64,000 nt of DNA from Desulfobulbus rhabdoformis (lineage in GTDB: Bacteria > Desulfobacterota > Desulfobulbia > Desulfobulbales > Desulfobulbaceae). Position 1 is the first letter of the stretch; every line of letters starts with the position of its first letter. A model generated the notes under the pieces. It saw only the letters and a program-made list of their open reading frames with translations, did no database searches and had not been told where the DNA came from. Positions 35,487 to 45,372 of this stretch are shown piece after piece. Where the stretch lies: positions 1 through 64,000 of the forward strand of contig NZ_JAFFQA010000023.1 of assembly GCF_016919065.1 (NCBI RefSeq), in the 5' to 3' direction. The position numbers and the translations under genes were made by a program.

Positions 35487-36808
35487 TGAAAACTGGTTTG
35501 CAACGGATTCTCTTCGTCCTGGTGAGTATCCTGGCCTTGGGCGGCGGTTATGTACTTGGTCTGCGCCAGCATGATCACGACCACGGGGCAGAAACGACAA
35601 CCGGCACTCAGGAGCACAAGGTCCAGTACACCTGCTCCATGCATCCCTTTATTATCCGAGACGAGCCGGGCTCCTGCCCAATCTGCGGCATGGCCCTGAC
35701 ACCGCTCAAAAGCGGCGAAACAGGCGGCGCGAAAGAGGCCGGTATTACAATTGACCCAACCACCCGCCAGAACATGGGGGTACGGACCGAGCCAGTCGTC
35801 AAGCGTTCCCTGCAACATACCATCCGTACAGTTGGGCTGGTTGCACTTGCCGATGATCGTGTACGGGCAGTCAACACCAAAATAGATGGTTGGGTTGAGC
35901 AGTTATATGTCGATCAGTTAGGCCAGCAGGTCGTCAAAGGGCAACCCCTGCTCTCAATCTACAGTCCTGCATTAGTGGCGGCACAACAGGAGTACCTCCT
36001 GGCCCTGCGTAATCAAAAACGACTGGCCTCCAGTCCCTATGCTGATATAACCCGAGGGGCCACCCGGCTGTTGGATGCGGCCCGTACTCGGCTGAGTTAC
36101 TGGGATATCAGTCCTGAGCAGGTTAAAAAACTGATGCTGACAGGTACGCCGAGTAAAACAGTTACCCTCTACAGCGAGCAGGGCGGCATTGTGACCAGCA
36201 AAAAGGTCCTCCAGGGGGGACAGATCAAGGCGGGGCAGGAGTTGCTGCAGATTGCCGATCTCTCCACTCTCTGGGTAAATGCCGATATCTATGAGTATGA
36301 ACTTGAGTGGATCAAGAAGGGCCAACAGGCTGAGGTTGAGTTGCCGATGTTGGATACAACCCTCAGCGGACGTATCGATTACATCTATCCCTATCTGGAA
36401 AATGCCACCCGTACGGTCAAGGCCAGGATTGTTGTCGTGAATCCTGATCTTGCGCTCAAACCGGGTATGTTTGCCAATGTCCGCATCGCGGCCAAGACTG
36501 TTGCTCAGGTTCTTGCTATCCCGGAAAGCGCACTGCTCAACTCTGGTAAGAAACAAACAGTTTTCGTCGATCAAGGCGAAGGGCGTTTTCTCCCCAGACA
36601 GATCACCACCGGCATGCATGCAGATTCCTTTGTCGAGATCCGCTCTGGGCTGAAAGAAGGCGAATCGGTCGTGGTTTCTGCTCAGTTCTTACTCGACTCG
36701 GAAAGCCGTTTACGCGAGGCGCTCAATAAAATGACTGCCCCCAAAGAAGAGCCCGCTGCGACACCATCAAATGAATCCAAAGAGGATCTGAACGACCTCT
36801 TCAATTGA
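35486..36808 (+). CDS. RND periplasmic adaptor with heavy-metal-binding domain, CusB-like
   Basis: 440 residues: N-terminal anchor with a His cluster (RQHDHDHG), then the small heavy-metal-binding motif YTCSMHP...CPICGM (about 50-72), then the CusB adaptor with hairpin, lipoyl and barrel domains ([31 protein letters not shown]). The start overlaps the TolC stop. CusB proteins capture Cu(I)/Ag(I) and pass it to CusA; the extra CxMHP/CPxCGM domain supports this. Confidence 0.93.
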   Translation: MKTGLQRILFVLVSILALGGGYVLGLRQHDHDHGAETTTGTQEHKVQYTCSMHPFIIRDEPGSCPICGMALTPLKSGETGGAKEAGITIDPTTRQNMGVRTEPVVKRSLQHTIRTVGLVALADDRVRAVNTKIDGWVEQLYVDQLGQQVVKGQPLLSIYSPALVAAQQEYLLALRNQKRLASSPYADITRGATRLLDAARTRLSYWDISPEQVKKLMLTGTPSKTVTLYSEQGGIVTSKKVLQGGQIKAGQELLQIADLSTLWVNADIYEYELEWIKKGQQAEVELPMLDTTLSGRIDYIYPYLENATRTVKARIVVVNPDLALKPGMFANVRIAAKTVAQVLAIPESALLNSGKKQTVFVDQGEGRFLPRQITTGMHADSFVEIRSGLKEGESVVVSAQFLLDSESRLREALNKMTAPKEEPAATPSNESKEDLNDLFN

Positions 36809-36838
36809 GGAATTTAGAGAGGTTGACGGGATTACGCC

Positions 36839-39800
36839 ATGCTTGAAGCGCTCATCTCTTGGTCTATCCGTAATAAATTTTTGGTCGTCCTCGCGACCCT
36901 GTTCGTGATTCTCTCCGGCCTCTATTCCCTGAAAAACACGCCGGTGGATGCTATTCCAGATTTATCGGATGTACAGGTCATCGTGTTCACCAAGTATCCC
37001 GGGCAGGCGCCGCAGGTTGTTGAAGATCAGGTGACCTACCCTCTGGCCACGCGCATGCTTTCTGTCCCCGGGGCAAAGGTCGTTCGCGGCTACTCCTTTT
37101 TCGGTTCTTCCTTTGTTTATATTATTTTTGAAGACGGTACTGATATCTATTGGGCCCGTTCACGGGTACTGGAATATCTTAGTGCTAGTTCCTCGCTTTT
37201 GCCCAGCGGGGTGAATCCGACTCTAGGGCCCGATGCCACCGGTGTCGGCTGGATCTTTCAGTATACCTTGGAAAGCCAAAATCATTCCCTTCAGGAGTTG
37301 CGCTCGCTGCAGGACTGGTACCTCCGTTATGAGTTAACCGCGGTCGAAGGGGTCTCCGAGGTGGCGAGTATCGGGGGCTTTGTCAAACAGTATCAGGTTG
37401 CGGTGGATCCCAACAGGTTGGCAGCTTACTCCATTCCCATTACCGAACTCATGGAAGCGATCAAGCGGGCCAACCTTGATGTTGGTGGTGGCGCCATCGA
37501 GAGTGGTGAAACAGAGTTCATGGTCAGAAGCCGAGGGTATGTGCAATCCCTCAAGGATTTGGCGGATATTGTAGTTCGCGCCAGTTCCGACGGTACCCCG
37601 GTGCTTGTAAAGGATCTGGCCGAGGTACGTCTTGGTCCAGAGATGCGGCGGGGAATAGCCGAGTGGGACGGGCAGGGCGAGACCGTTGGTGGCATCGTGG
37701 TCATGCGTTTTGGCGAAAATGCTCTGGAGACGATCAAGCGGGTCAAAGCGAAACTTGAAAGCCTTAAAGCCGGATTGCCTGAGGGGGTAACGATCAAAAC
37801 CGCCTACGACCGTTCAGATCTGATCGAACGCGCGGTGGTGACCTTAAAAGAAAAACTGCTGGAAGAGTCGGTGGTGGTGGCGGTGGTGACCTTGATCTTT
37901 CTTGGTCATCTACCCAGTGCTTTGGTTGCCATCTGTACCCTTCCGGTTGCTATTTTGCTTGCCTTTGTGATCATGCATGTCCAGGGAATCAACGCCAATA
38001 TCATGAGCCTGGGGGGGATTGCCATTGCCATCGGGGCAATGATTGACGCGGCTATCATCATGATTGAGAACGCGCATAAGCATCTGGAGCGGGATCGTGG
38101 TCACAAACCCCATTGGCAGATTATCCTCAATGCGGCAAGCGAAGTCGGACCGACGCTGTTTTTCTCCCTACTGGTGATCACCATCTCCTTTGCACCGGTC
38201 TTCACCCTGACGGAACAATCGGGCCGCATGTTCAAGCCCCTGGCTTTCACCAAGACCTATGCTATGGGGGCGGCAGCCCTGCTGTCGGTGACCCTAGTTC
38301 CGGTTTTGATGGGGTGGTTTATTCGCGGCAAGATCAAAGATGAGCAGGCTAATCCCATTAACCGAATTCTGATCCGCCTCTATCATCCGGTGGTCGACTG
38401 GGTCTTGCAGTGGCGTAAACTCACCCTGCTGCTCACCCTTGTTGCTCTCCTCTCCATGCTTTGGCCGATATCACGCATCGGTTCCGAATTTATGCCGCCC
38501 CTCTATGAGGGGGACCTGCTCTATATGCCGACAACCTTGCCGGGGATCTCTGTGACCAAGGCCAAGGAGGTCTTGCAGCAGACTGATCGTATCATTCGTC
38601 AGTTTCCGGAAGTCGCCCATGTCTTTGGCAAAGTGGGGCGCGCTGAAACTGCCACTGACCCTGCCCCCATGATGATGCTTGAAACGACGATCATGCTCAA
38701 GCCCGAGAGTAAGTGGCGCAAGGTGGAGACGACCCGTTTTTACTCAGGCTGGCCAGAGGTGCTCGCCCCTGTGAAAAGTCTCCTGCGTTACCTGTTGCCT
38801 GAAGAATCTCCTATGAGTGTGGAGCAGTTGATCGAACGGCTTAATAACGCCATTCAATTTCCAGGACTGACCAATGCCTGGACCATGCCGATCAAAACCA
38901 GAATCGACATGCTCTCCACCGGTATTAAAACCCCGGTTGGCATCAAAGTTATGGGCAATGATCTTGCGGTTCTCAGCAAAATTGGGGAGGAACTCGAGGC
39001 GGTGGTGAGCACGGTGCCGGGTACTCTGAGTGCCATTGCCGAGCGTCCTCTGGGCGGTAATTATCTCAATATTGAAATCGATCGTCAGCGGGCAGCTCGT
39101 TATGGCATCAATGTCGGGGTGATTCAGGCGGTCATCCAGGCGGCCGTTGGCGGAATGCCGGTTGCAGAGACCGTGGAAGGGCTTGAACGCTACACCATCA
39201 ACGTCCGGTATGACCGTGATTTCAGAAGCGATATCGATTCGCTTAAGCGTGTGCTTGTTCCCGGCCCCGGCAACCGCCAGATTCCTCTGGCGCAGCTGGC
39301 TGATCTCAGCATCAGCCATGGACCGGATTCGATCAAGAGTGAGAATGGTCGGCGGACGGTTTGGGTCTACGTCGATATTCAAGGCGTGGATATTGGCACC
39401 TTTGTCGCCGATGCCCGCAAGGCTGTTGATGCCCACCTGCAACTGCCCGCAGGCTATAACCTGGTCTGGTCCGGGCAGTTTGAATACATGGAAAAGGCCC
39501 GTGCTCGCTTACTGGTTATTATCCCCCTGACCGTGCTCATTATTTTCGTCATTATCTACATGAGCACAAAAAGTCTGCTCAAGACGGCCATCGTTTTTCT
39601 CGCCGTGCCTTTTTCCCTGGTTGGGGCTTTCTGGCTGCTCTATTTCCTTGGTTATCACTCCTCGATAGCCGTCTGGGTGGGGATTATCGCTCTGGCTGGG
39701 CTGGATGCCGAGACCGGGGTGGTCATGCTGCTCTATCTCGATCTGGCCTACCAGCGTTGGTTTCATCAGGGCAGAATGCGAAATCATGCAGATTTGGTGG

Positions 39801-40069
39801 AGGCGATCCATTTTGGCGCGGTGAAACGGATTCGTCCCAAGGTGATGACCATTGCAGTCATTATTGCCGGCTTGTTACCGATTATGTGGAGCCATGGGGC
39901 AGGAGCCGATGTGATGAAACGGATCGCCGCCCCCATGGTCGGTGGAGTGGTCACCTCGGGGATTATGGAACTCTTGGTTTATCCCGTTATTTTTTATATC
40001 TGGCGGAGCCATAGCCTGAGACAGGCAAAAACCGCCGGAGCAAACGAGCCTCTGTTGGAGGAAACCTGA
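36839..40069 (+). CDS. Heavy-metal RND efflux pump, CusA/CzcA family
   Basis: 1076 residues, full length, with 12 TM helices in the usual two sets. TM4 holds GAMIDAAIIMIENAHKHLE, with the proton-relay acidic residue; the TM10 region is GLDAETGVVMLLYL, as in the Cu/Ag branch. The periplasmic cleft contains Met-rich stretches (PAPMMMLETTIML) consistent with Cu(I)/Ag(I) transport. It is the inner-membrane, proton-driven component of the operon 34158-40598. Confidence 0.95.
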   Translation: MLEALISWSIRNKFLVVLATLFVILSGLYSLKNTPVDAIPDLSDVQVIVFTKYPGQAPQVVEDQVTYPLATRMLSVPGAKVVRGYSFFGSSFVYIIFEDGTDIYWARSRVLEYLSASSSLLPSGVNPTLGPDATGVGWIFQYTLESQNHSLQELRSLQDWYLRYELTAVEGVSEVASIGGFVKQYQVAVDPNRLAAYSIPITELMEAIKRANLDVGGGAIESGETEFMVRSRGYVQSLKDLADIVVRASSDGTPVLVKDLAEVRLGPEMRRGIAEWDGQGETVGGIVVMRFGENALETIKRVKAKLESLKAGLPEGVTIKTAYDRSDLIERAVVTLKEKLLEESVVVAVVTLIFLGHLPSALVAICTLPVAILLAFVIMHVQGINANIMSLGGIAIAIGAMIDAAIIMIENAHKHLERDRGHKPHWQIILNAASEVGPTLFFSLLVITISFAPVFTLTEQSGRMFKPLAFTKTYAMGAAALLSVTLVPVLMGWFIRGKIKDEQANPINRILIRLYHPVVDWVLQWRKLTLLLTLVALLSMLWPISRIGSEFMPPLYEGDLLYMPTTLPGISVTKAKEVLQQTDRIIRQFPEVAHVFGKVGRAETATDPAPMMMLETTIMLKPESKWRKVETTRFYSGWPEVLAPVKSLLRYLLPEESPMSVEQLIERLNNAIQFPGLTNAWTMPIKTRIDMLSTGIKTPVGIKVMGNDLAVLSKIGEELEAVVSTVPGTLSAIAERPLGGNYLNIEIDRQRAARYGINVGVIQAVIQAAVGGMPVAETVEGLERYTINVRYDRDFRSDIDSLKRVLVPGPGNRQIPLAQLADLSISHGPDSIKSENGRRTVWVYVDIQGVDIGTFVADARKAVDAHLQLPAGYNLVWSGQFEYMEKARARLLVIIPLTVLIIFVIIYMSTKSLLKTAIVFLAVPFSLVGAFWLLYFLGYHSSIAVWVGIIALAGLDAETGVVMLLYLDLAYQRWFHQGRMRNHADLVEAIHFGAVKRIRPKVMTIAVIIAGLLPIMWSHGAGADVMKRIAAPMVGGVVTSGIMELLVYPVIFYIWRSHSLRQAKTAGANEPLLEET

Positions 40070-40115
40070 AACTGTAAACGCTCCGATTGCGGAGCCCATT
40101 TTTAAGGAGAATACT

Positions 40116-40598
40116 ATGAAACGGACATTAATAACCCTGATGAGTTGTGCTGCACTCAGCCTTCCCCTGAGCCTCTCTGCCGCTGAGCATGGAGAGCATC
40201 AAATGGCCATGGAGGGTAACGCTAACGCTTCCATGGAGATGATGGAACATGATTCCATCATGCTTGGGCAACAGACTGTGGAAGGTGTCAATGGTATGGC
40301 ACATCTCAACGATGTCGGCGCTGTTATGGCGAAGATGGGAAAAGAGGAAAACTATCATTTCATGATGATGTTTAGTGATGCCAAGACAGGCGAGGCGCTG
40401 CATGAGGGCACGGTGGCAGTAAAAATCACCGGTCCGGGTGATACCCAGGCAGGAGCCGCAATCCCCTTGATGGGTATGGGAGGTCATTTTGGTGCTGATG
40501 TCGCCCTGCTGAAAAAGGGGGAATATCATTTCATGGTAGGAACCAAGCTGAGCGATGGCCAAAAGCGCCCCTTTGAGTTCAGCTATACCGTTCAATGA
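40116..40598 (+). CDS. Met/His-rich periplasmic protein of the Cus-type operon
   Basis: 160 residues with a signal peptide (to about residue 22, LSLSAAEHG). The mature N-terminus is packed with Met and His (EHGEHQMAMEG, ASMEMMEHDSIM); a second Met cluster is MMMF and LMGMGGHF. The rest looks like a beta sandwich (AVKITGPGDTQAGAAIPLMG). AAGGAGAA precedes the ATG. It is a probable periplasmic copper/silver chaperone filling the CusF role, though not homologous to CusF as far as I can see. Confidence 0.8.
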   Translation: MKRTLITLMSCAALSLPLSLSAAEHGEHQMAMEGNANASMEMMEHDSIMLGQQTVEGVNGMAHLNDVGAVMAKMGKEENYHFMMMFSDAKTGEALHEGTVAVKITGPGDTQAGAAIPLMGMGGHFGADVALLKKGEYHFMVGTKLSDGQKRPFEFSYTVQ

Positions 40599-40623
40599 TG
40601 TATTGATTAAATCCAGGCTAATC

Positions 40624-40640
40624 TCCCAGCTATGCTGGGA
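40624..40640 (+). terminator. Short hairpin after the Cus-type operon
   Basis: TCCCAGC-tat-GCTGGGA stem of 7 bp, 25 bp after the last stop, without a T tract. Weak. Confidence 0.4.
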
Positions 40641-40759
40641 AGAATGAGAAAAGCTATGCTGTAGTATTTAAAAAAAATGCTCCTTCCAGGTAATCGGCAC
40701 GATGCAGATATCGTGACCGGCCCAAGAAGGAGCACGCGATGAAAAAGACGTTAGCCCAG

Positions 40760-41165
40760 ACAGCTTGGGAATGCAAATATAATGTGATGTGGATACTTAA
40801 CCAAGCCACCAGGAACGCCAGCACGCTTGCTTCGCTTCCGACTCTCTGTCCATTCTTTTGGAAGATAGAGCCAGGCATCAACAAGCGCTGAGGATGATCC
40901 GTGAATCAACGATGCAAAGACACCAACCTGGCCAGTCGTCAACTTTTCCAAGGCGCCCGCACCATTGTCGTGCAACGCCAACAGACAGTTTGCCCTTCTT
41001 GGGGATGCTTGTTTCGTCAATGATCAACCCGCTATCCGGAGTGCCGCCGAGATGATTATCGCAGTCCAAAGCCACTTGATCCATGACTGGACGGTGATCC
41101 CAGGGAGATGTTGAAACGAAGTGCGGCAATGCCTGATATTCAGTGTTTGGAACAACCTCAATCAT
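40760..41165 (-). pseudogene. Remnant of an IS701-type DDE transposase
   Basis: Reading minus, residues such as GLIIDETSIPKKGKLSVGVARQWCGRLGKVD are the DDE-superfamily motif of IS701-like transposases (first catalytic Asp in IIDET). After a frameshift near 40930 the frame continues as TGQVGVFASLIHGSS...LVDAWLYLPKEWT. The rest of the protein and both IS ends are missing. It is a dead fragment. Confidence 0.8.
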
Positions 41166-41508
41166 TCGTTCGATATTTTTAGAAACGGCTTACATGAGGT
41201 CGCTCAAATAGTTCAATGACTGCGCGACAACTGAACGAGTTCGAGTGACAAAGCAGAACTAGTGCAGTGTTCCAATTGACCCCAAACATTGATTTAGTCA
41301 AATCGGGTGTCTGAGTCTTGATGAAGAAATGTAGATATATATTTAATCTTGCCCAGGGTGAAGTTATTCGTAAGGCTCGAAAGTTTCTTATTTATGAGGC
41401 GAATTATGGTGTGAGGCCGTGTGAAAAGATGTAGTCTTTATTTACATCTTTTCACTTAAAAAAATCAGCCTTTGTCCTCACCAGGGTAAAGCCTATGTTG
41501 GGGGAACA
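41166..41508. other. Gene-free region with a long hairpin
   Basis: No gene. At 41421-41455 a perfect 13-bp inverted repeat, GTGAAAAGATGTA / TACATCTTTTCAC with a 9-base loop, is followed by TTAAAAAAA, 53 bp before the next start; it could act as operator or attenuator. Confidence 0.5.
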
Positions 41509-42429
41509 ATGGCGCTCATCAATCAACAAGCTTTCGCCGCCCGTGTCCGGGATTATATCTTCAATCCTTCCTGCTTTGAGCAAAAATTTTTCGATTCGTC
41601 ACTGCATACCGTCACAGTGAGAGCTCCAGCTAAGTTCCATCAGGGGAAGAGCGTGCGGTTGTTAGACCTTCAGGGGCTCTGCTTTGAAGAGTACATTGAG
41701 CTTGTCATGATTCTTCTTGAACATGGCTATTACGCATTGCAGAAACCAGCCAGTCTTTCCGTGTACTGTGCAGCAATGGCGCAGGCTGTCCAAAAATTTG
41801 CCCAGCCTTTGGCTATCAACGATCCGGCCAGTTACATGGAGCCCCATTTTTTATTTCATGGCTTGGAGAAGGCAACCATCGCTGAAAGCGTAGCCCAGTG
41901 TGAGGAGAATGGTCGCATTATACATGAAACTTTGAAAATTCGGGCCAGCTATATGGCTCAATATGGAAAGAAAACCATACTCGGCAATGGGTTGATTCTG
42001 ATGATGGAGAATGGGTTTGCCGAAGATAACTTGGGGATTTGCTGTTTTATCACAAAAGAAGATGAACCCAATCCTCATGGAGCTGGAAATAGCTATGCCG
42101 CTAAAGTCTCTTTTTTCCTTGATACTTCACGGATGGAGATCACGATTATCACCATACAAGGGCAGCATGTCATTAAAACGATGAAAAAACGAAGCCGGGA
42201 CTATGCCCGCCTTGGGGCTCGGTTAAAAAGTGATCCGCGAAGCTATTTGCTTAAAAAAGTATGTGATATAGCAAAGTTGGCCGGGTATAAACGAGTAAGA
42301 GTCATCAGGCCGGAGGCGCACCCCATGACCATCGATCAACATGGTGGCTTTGTGGCCCGCTATGATAATCTGATTCGTGAACGGGGTATTGATCAAGAGA
42401 ATGGGTGTTACCTGGAAGCCAATTTGTAG
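41509..42429 (+). CDS. Protein of unknown function, DUF535-like
   Basis: 306 residues, soluble. GTTGGGGGAAC before the ATG is a good ribosome site. The pattern of LGICCFITKEDEPNPHGAGNSYAAKVSFFLD, followed by ITIITIQG and a C-terminal helix with LAGYKRVRVIRPEAHPM, recalls the VirK/YbjX (DUF535) family but the match is loose. Single gene. Confidence 0.6.
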   Translation: MALINQQAFAARVRDYIFNPSCFEQKFFDSSLHTVTVRAPAKFHQGKSVRLLDLQGLCFEEYIELVMILLEHGYYALQKPASLSVYCAAMAQAVQKFAQPLAINDPASYMEPHFLFHGLEKATIAESVAQCEENGRIIHETLKIRASYMAQYGKKTILGNGLILMMENGFAEDNLGICCFITKEDEPNPHGAGNSYAAKVSFFLDTSRMEITIITIQGQHVIKTMKKRSRDYARLGARLKSDPRSYLLKKVCDIAKLAGYKRVRVIRPEAHPMTIDQHGGFVARYDNLIRERGIDQENGCYLEANL

Positions 42430-42461
42430 CTATTGGAAGACTGCTCCTTGCCCATTCTTGT

Positions 42462-43670
42462 CTAGGCCTGTGGCTCGGGTGTCAATAATCTGAGAATCCA
42501 CAAATCTCCATTTAACCATTCATCATACTCCCATCGCAAAGGTGCAGATTCGTAGGACAGTATATCCCAACCGGTTTCTGAAGCAGCCTGTCGAATGTAT
42601 CCTGTCGAGTAGGCAAAACGACCGCTTGGTTGCAAGCTGTACAACGTTCCATTCAAATGTTCAGTTGAAAAACAGAATAAGGCATGATCTGTGGCAACTG
42701 CCCGGGCGAGAGTAAAAATCGGTACGAGATCCCCAGCATAAATGAAAACATCTGTAGCAAGAAAGAAATCGTAGGTCTCGTCAGTTGTTGTTAGATGCTG
42801 AACAATAGAATTATGATGGATTTGAGTGTAGCATCCTTTCCCAAACGCTTGATCGATCATGTTCTCTGAGAGATCTACCCCGTCAAGAGTCTCGACCATT
42901 TTTTGGAAAACAAGACCCCCCAAGCCTGTACCGCAGCCAAGATCTAATCCATGGAGACAACGTTCCTTGCTTGCATTGCTCCGAATGAAACAGTCATACA
43001 GTTGTTGCGGGTTATTATATCCCAATTCAACGACGAGGTTGTGTTCGAAATCATTGGCATAACTATTGAAAACGTCGTGGATATACGAGTCAGGGGCGTG
43101 ATCAAGTGGAACTCCCTGCAACGCTGCTAAGATATAACCAATGGACTCGTCTTGGGGCTGTTTTTGCAGAACTTGCTTGTAATACCCAATGGCCAGATCA
43201 TAGTCTCCTCCTCTGTGGTGCACGGCGGCCAGATTGGCTATTGCGGGCATAAAGGCAGGCTGCAGTGTAAGAGTACGCAGGTAGCAGGCGATGGCTTGTT
43301 CGTCTTCATACTGATCTCGATAGCAATTTCCAAGGCTGAAGAGGCTGTCAAAATGATTTGGCTCCTGGTTCAATATTCGCACATGGGTATCGATCGCCGC
43401 CGTATAATCTCCAATTTTTTTTTGACAAAGAGCGAGGTTATAGAGGGTATCGATGTCTTCTGGTTCATATATCGCCGCTATAGAAAATTCGTTCAGGGCC
43501 TGAACGAATTCAGCCTGTTGGAAATAGACCAGACCAAGGTTATAACGTAATGGTGGATAGTTTGGGTGAAGATTGATGAGGTGCTGATACTGGGAACGGG
43601 CTTCCTTTAAAAGCCCGTTATCATAGGCCATACAGGCAAGATCAAAAGATCCTTGAGATAATTCATCCAT
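42462..43670 (-). CDS. TPR-methyltransferase fusion protein
   Basis: 402 residues. Residues about 1-185 form five or so TPR repeats (LRYNLGLVYFQQAEFVQALNEFSIAAIYEPE etc.). Residues about 200-400 are a class I SAM-dependent methyltransferase with motif I LDLGCGTGLGG (about 250) and motif II-like DGVDLSENMIDQA. Substrate unknown; TPRs suggest a protein target. The upstream region holds long G tracts. Confidence 0.85.
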   Translation of the reverse strand: MDELSQGSFDLACMAYDNGLLKEARSQYQHLINLHPNYPPLRYNLGLVYFQQAEFVQALNEFSIAAIYEPEDIDTLYNLALCQKKIGDYTAAIDTHVRILNQEPNHFDSLFSLGNCYRDQYEDEQAIACYLRTLTLQPAFMPAIANLAAVHHRGGDYDLAIGYYKQVLQKQPQDESIGYILAALQGVPLDHAPDSYIHDVFNSYANDFEHNLVVELGYNNPQQLYDCFIRSNASKERCLHGLDLGCGTGLGGLVFQKMVETLDGVDLSENMIDQAFGKGCYTQIHHNSIVQHLTTTDETYDFFLATDVFIYAGDLVPIFTLARAVATDHALFCFSTEHLNGTLYSLQPSGRFAYSTGYIRQAASETGWDILSYESAPLRWEYDEWLNGDLWILRLLTPEPQA

Positions 43671-43693
43671 GTGGGGGAGACAGTGCCATTGAA

Positions 43694-43766
43694 GGGGGGA
43701 GGGGGAAACAATGAATTTTTAGTGAAGAACAGATTGTTGCTACTCAGGGGGGGGGGCCATATGGGG
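43694..43766. repeat. Clustered poly-G tracts upstream of the TPR-methyltransferase
   Basis: G6 at 43694-43699, G5 at 43701-43705, G10 at 43747-43756 and G7 at 43763-43769. They lie just upstream of the start codon at 43670 (C runs on the coding strand). Confidence 0.95.
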
Positions 43767-43888
43767 GGGCGTAAGTCGAGTAACTGTCCTTTTGGGGAAG
43801 TGAATGCATATCATTTGCCTGACTCGAAGCAAAGGCAACGTGCGTTCACTTTTGAGCAACTTTTTCTCTTTCGCGTTTTATCGTTTTG

Positions 43889-43925
43889 GCATACGCAAAC
43901 AACAAACCCCACGTGGTGTAGGGTT
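43889..43925 (-). terminator. Terminator of csp copy 1
   Basis: On the minus strand CAACAAACCC...GGGTTTGTTG forms a 10-bp stem followed by a T-rich tail. The flanking sequence is shared with the terminator at 62675-62716. Confidence 0.8.
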
Positions 43926-43951
43926 TGTTGGCTATGGCGATGTCTTAACGA

Positions 43952-44152
43952 TCAGATCTTCACGACATTTTGAGCCGACGGACCCTTGGGGCCATCTGTC
44001 ACCTCGAAGCTCACGCGCGCACCTTCTTCAAGAGATTTGAACCCGCTCCCCTGAATGGCAGTATGGTGTACAAACACATCTTTGCCACCGTCTTGCTCGA
44101 TAAAACCAAATCCTTTTGAATCGTTAAACCATTTTACAGTTCCTTCCGCCAT
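43952..44152 (-). CDS. Cold-shock protein, CspA family (copy 1)
   Basis: 66 residues with RNP1 KGFGFIEQ and RNP2 VFVHHTAI, the single-stranded nucleic-acid binding faces of CspA proteins. AAGGAG precedes the ATG. It is nearly identical to the proteins at 46870 and 62736. It acts as an RNA chaperone. A conserved leader hairpin lies at 44231-44253. Confidence 0.95.
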   Translation of the reverse strand: MAEGTVKWFNDSKGFGFIEQDGGKDVFVHHTAIQGSGFKSLEEGARVSFEVTDGPKGPSAQNVVKI

Positions 44153-44230
44153 TATAACTACTCCTTGTCATTGTGTGCATAGAGCGCACAGTTTTGTGGC
44201 TGACCCTTGTGGGAGGCCAGCCGTGATGCA

Positions 44231-44253
44231 CCGCATTATCAAAAAGTTTGCGG
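44231..44253 (-). promoter_or_regulatory. Conserved hairpin in csp leader (copy 1, degenerate)
   Basis: Minus-strand CCGCAAACTTTTTGATAATGCGG, with the core TTTTTGAT. It corresponds to the better hairpins at 46769 and 63016, about 80-100 bases before each csp start. Confidence 0.6.
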
Positions 44254-44283
44254 CAATATAAGTATCTTTCAAGCTCATCTCAT

Positions 44284-44325
44284 TCCCTGGCTTGTCCTGG
44301 GAAAACAAAGACGTTGGTAGGTTGG
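44284..44325 (-). pseudogene. Tail remnant of a DEAD-box helicase gene
   Basis: Between the RRM and csp genes, minus-strand DNA reads ...DVFVFPGQAR, matching only the last residues (DIFGFSGQAR) of the helicase at 45472. It marks where a full helicase gene was lost from this cassette. Confidence 0.55.
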
Positions 44326-44407
44326 TATAAACGTGTTCATCAGGTGACTAACTGACATGCACGTAAGCAGATTGAGATGTTGTAAAAATTATCTACGTCG
44401 TTGGTCT

Positions 44408-44656
44408 TTATTTTAACGGGGGTTTAGCCTCATTGCAGACAAGCTTGCGGTATTTGTATTCCTTGCCGTTTAAACCATCCATGGCTTTGTGACCTTCAGA
44501 GCGAGAGGACATCTCGACAAAACCAAATCCCTTGGATTCACCGGAAAAGGGATCTGTAATAAGTTTGACACTAACGACACTGCCAACGTGGCCAAATAAC
44601 TCAGATAGTTCCGATTCAACAATATTATAGGGAAGGCTACCAATAAAAAGTTTCAT
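44408..44656 (-). CDS. RRM-type RNA-binding protein (copy 1)
   Basis: 82 residues, one RNA-recognition motif: RNP2 KLFIGSLPYN and RNP1 SKGFGFVEM. GGAGAAAGAGC precedes the ATG. Such small RRM proteins in bacteria are often cold-induced. The C-terminus lacks the basic tail (KRGQRRR) of the copy at 63447. Confidence 0.93.
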   Translation of the reverse strand: MKLFIGSLPYNIVESELSELFGHVGSVVSVKLITDPFSGESKGFGFVEMSSRSEGHKAMDGLNGKEYKYRKLVCNEAKPPLK

Positions 44657-45093
44657 GCTCTTTCTCCCGAGGTGATAAGCAAAAAACTTATTGGGTATCT
44701 AAGGATATGAAATTATATAGGAAGATATCAAAAAATGAGGATGCTGTTTTTTGAAAGGTAAAATAAAATACAATATTAATTTTAATATTACAAGTTGATA
44801 ATTTTTACTCCTTAGGTGCTGGGTAAGTGCAGTCTAGGCGTGTTATTTGCTGACGGCAAATATTGAGAAGCGATGGACCAGAATAATTTCGGAGAATAGC
44901 GTGGATGATGCGTTGTGTGATCTATAAAGTTGAGCATTGAGAATTATTAGCTTGTGGTATTAAAATTTATGGTGTAGTGTTCAATTTATCAACTCAAATA
45001 GCATCCTTTTCTTTTTTGATATCTTACGTTATAATTCCATATCCTTAGATGCCTTAAAAGTTTTTTGCTTATCACCTCTGCAGGATCAAGAGC
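44657..45093. repeat. Inverted repeat of RRM-gene leader sequences
   Basis: About 70 bases at 44680-44750 (reading minus: GATATCTTCCTATATAATTTCATATCC) recur inverted at 45001-45070 (GATATCTTACGTTATAATTCCATATCC). They are the promoter/leader of the RRM gene at 44656 (minus) and of the RRM pseudogene at 45094 (plus). The same leader precedes the gene at 63713. Confidence 0.85.
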
Positions 45094-45190
45094 ATTAACT
45101 TTTTACTGGCACTCTTCCATATACTATTTTCGAATCCAAATATTTCTCACTTTGTAAACATCGAAATCTTGTCTGTAATGAGCAAGGTAG
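45094..45190 (+). pseudogene. RRM gene remnant, internally deleted
   Basis: After a leader like those of the two live RRM genes, the start reads ATT in place of ATG, then AACTTTTTACTGGCACTCTTCC matches the first codons (with one base lost). The end (AACATCGAAATCTTGTCTGTAATGAG) matches the last codons of the copy at 63447. About 150 bases between are gone. Confidence 0.8.
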
Positions 45191-45339
45191 CTGGTCAAGT
45201 GAAACCTGCTGTACAGATATCTTTTTGTTCTCTCCCTTTTTACCAATATTTTAATCTGAGTACGTGCCTATCAGACATTGAACTGATAAACACGCAGACA
45301 TCGGCCTTTCATTGATCGATTTTTGCGCGCACGATTTTA

Positions 45340-45372
45340 CTGCTGCACCAGCAGCAGGTCATATATATATTT
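45340..45372 (+). terminator. Hairpin upstream of the DEAD-box gene
   Basis: CTGCTGC-acca-GCAGCAG is followed by a T-rich run (TATATATATTTTTT). It may end the lost RRM transcript or act in the helicase leader. Confidence 0.5.

Noticed and set aside
41166..41420. Left end of an insertion sequence beside the transposase remnant
   Set aside because: No matching inverted repeat or target duplication found on the two sides.
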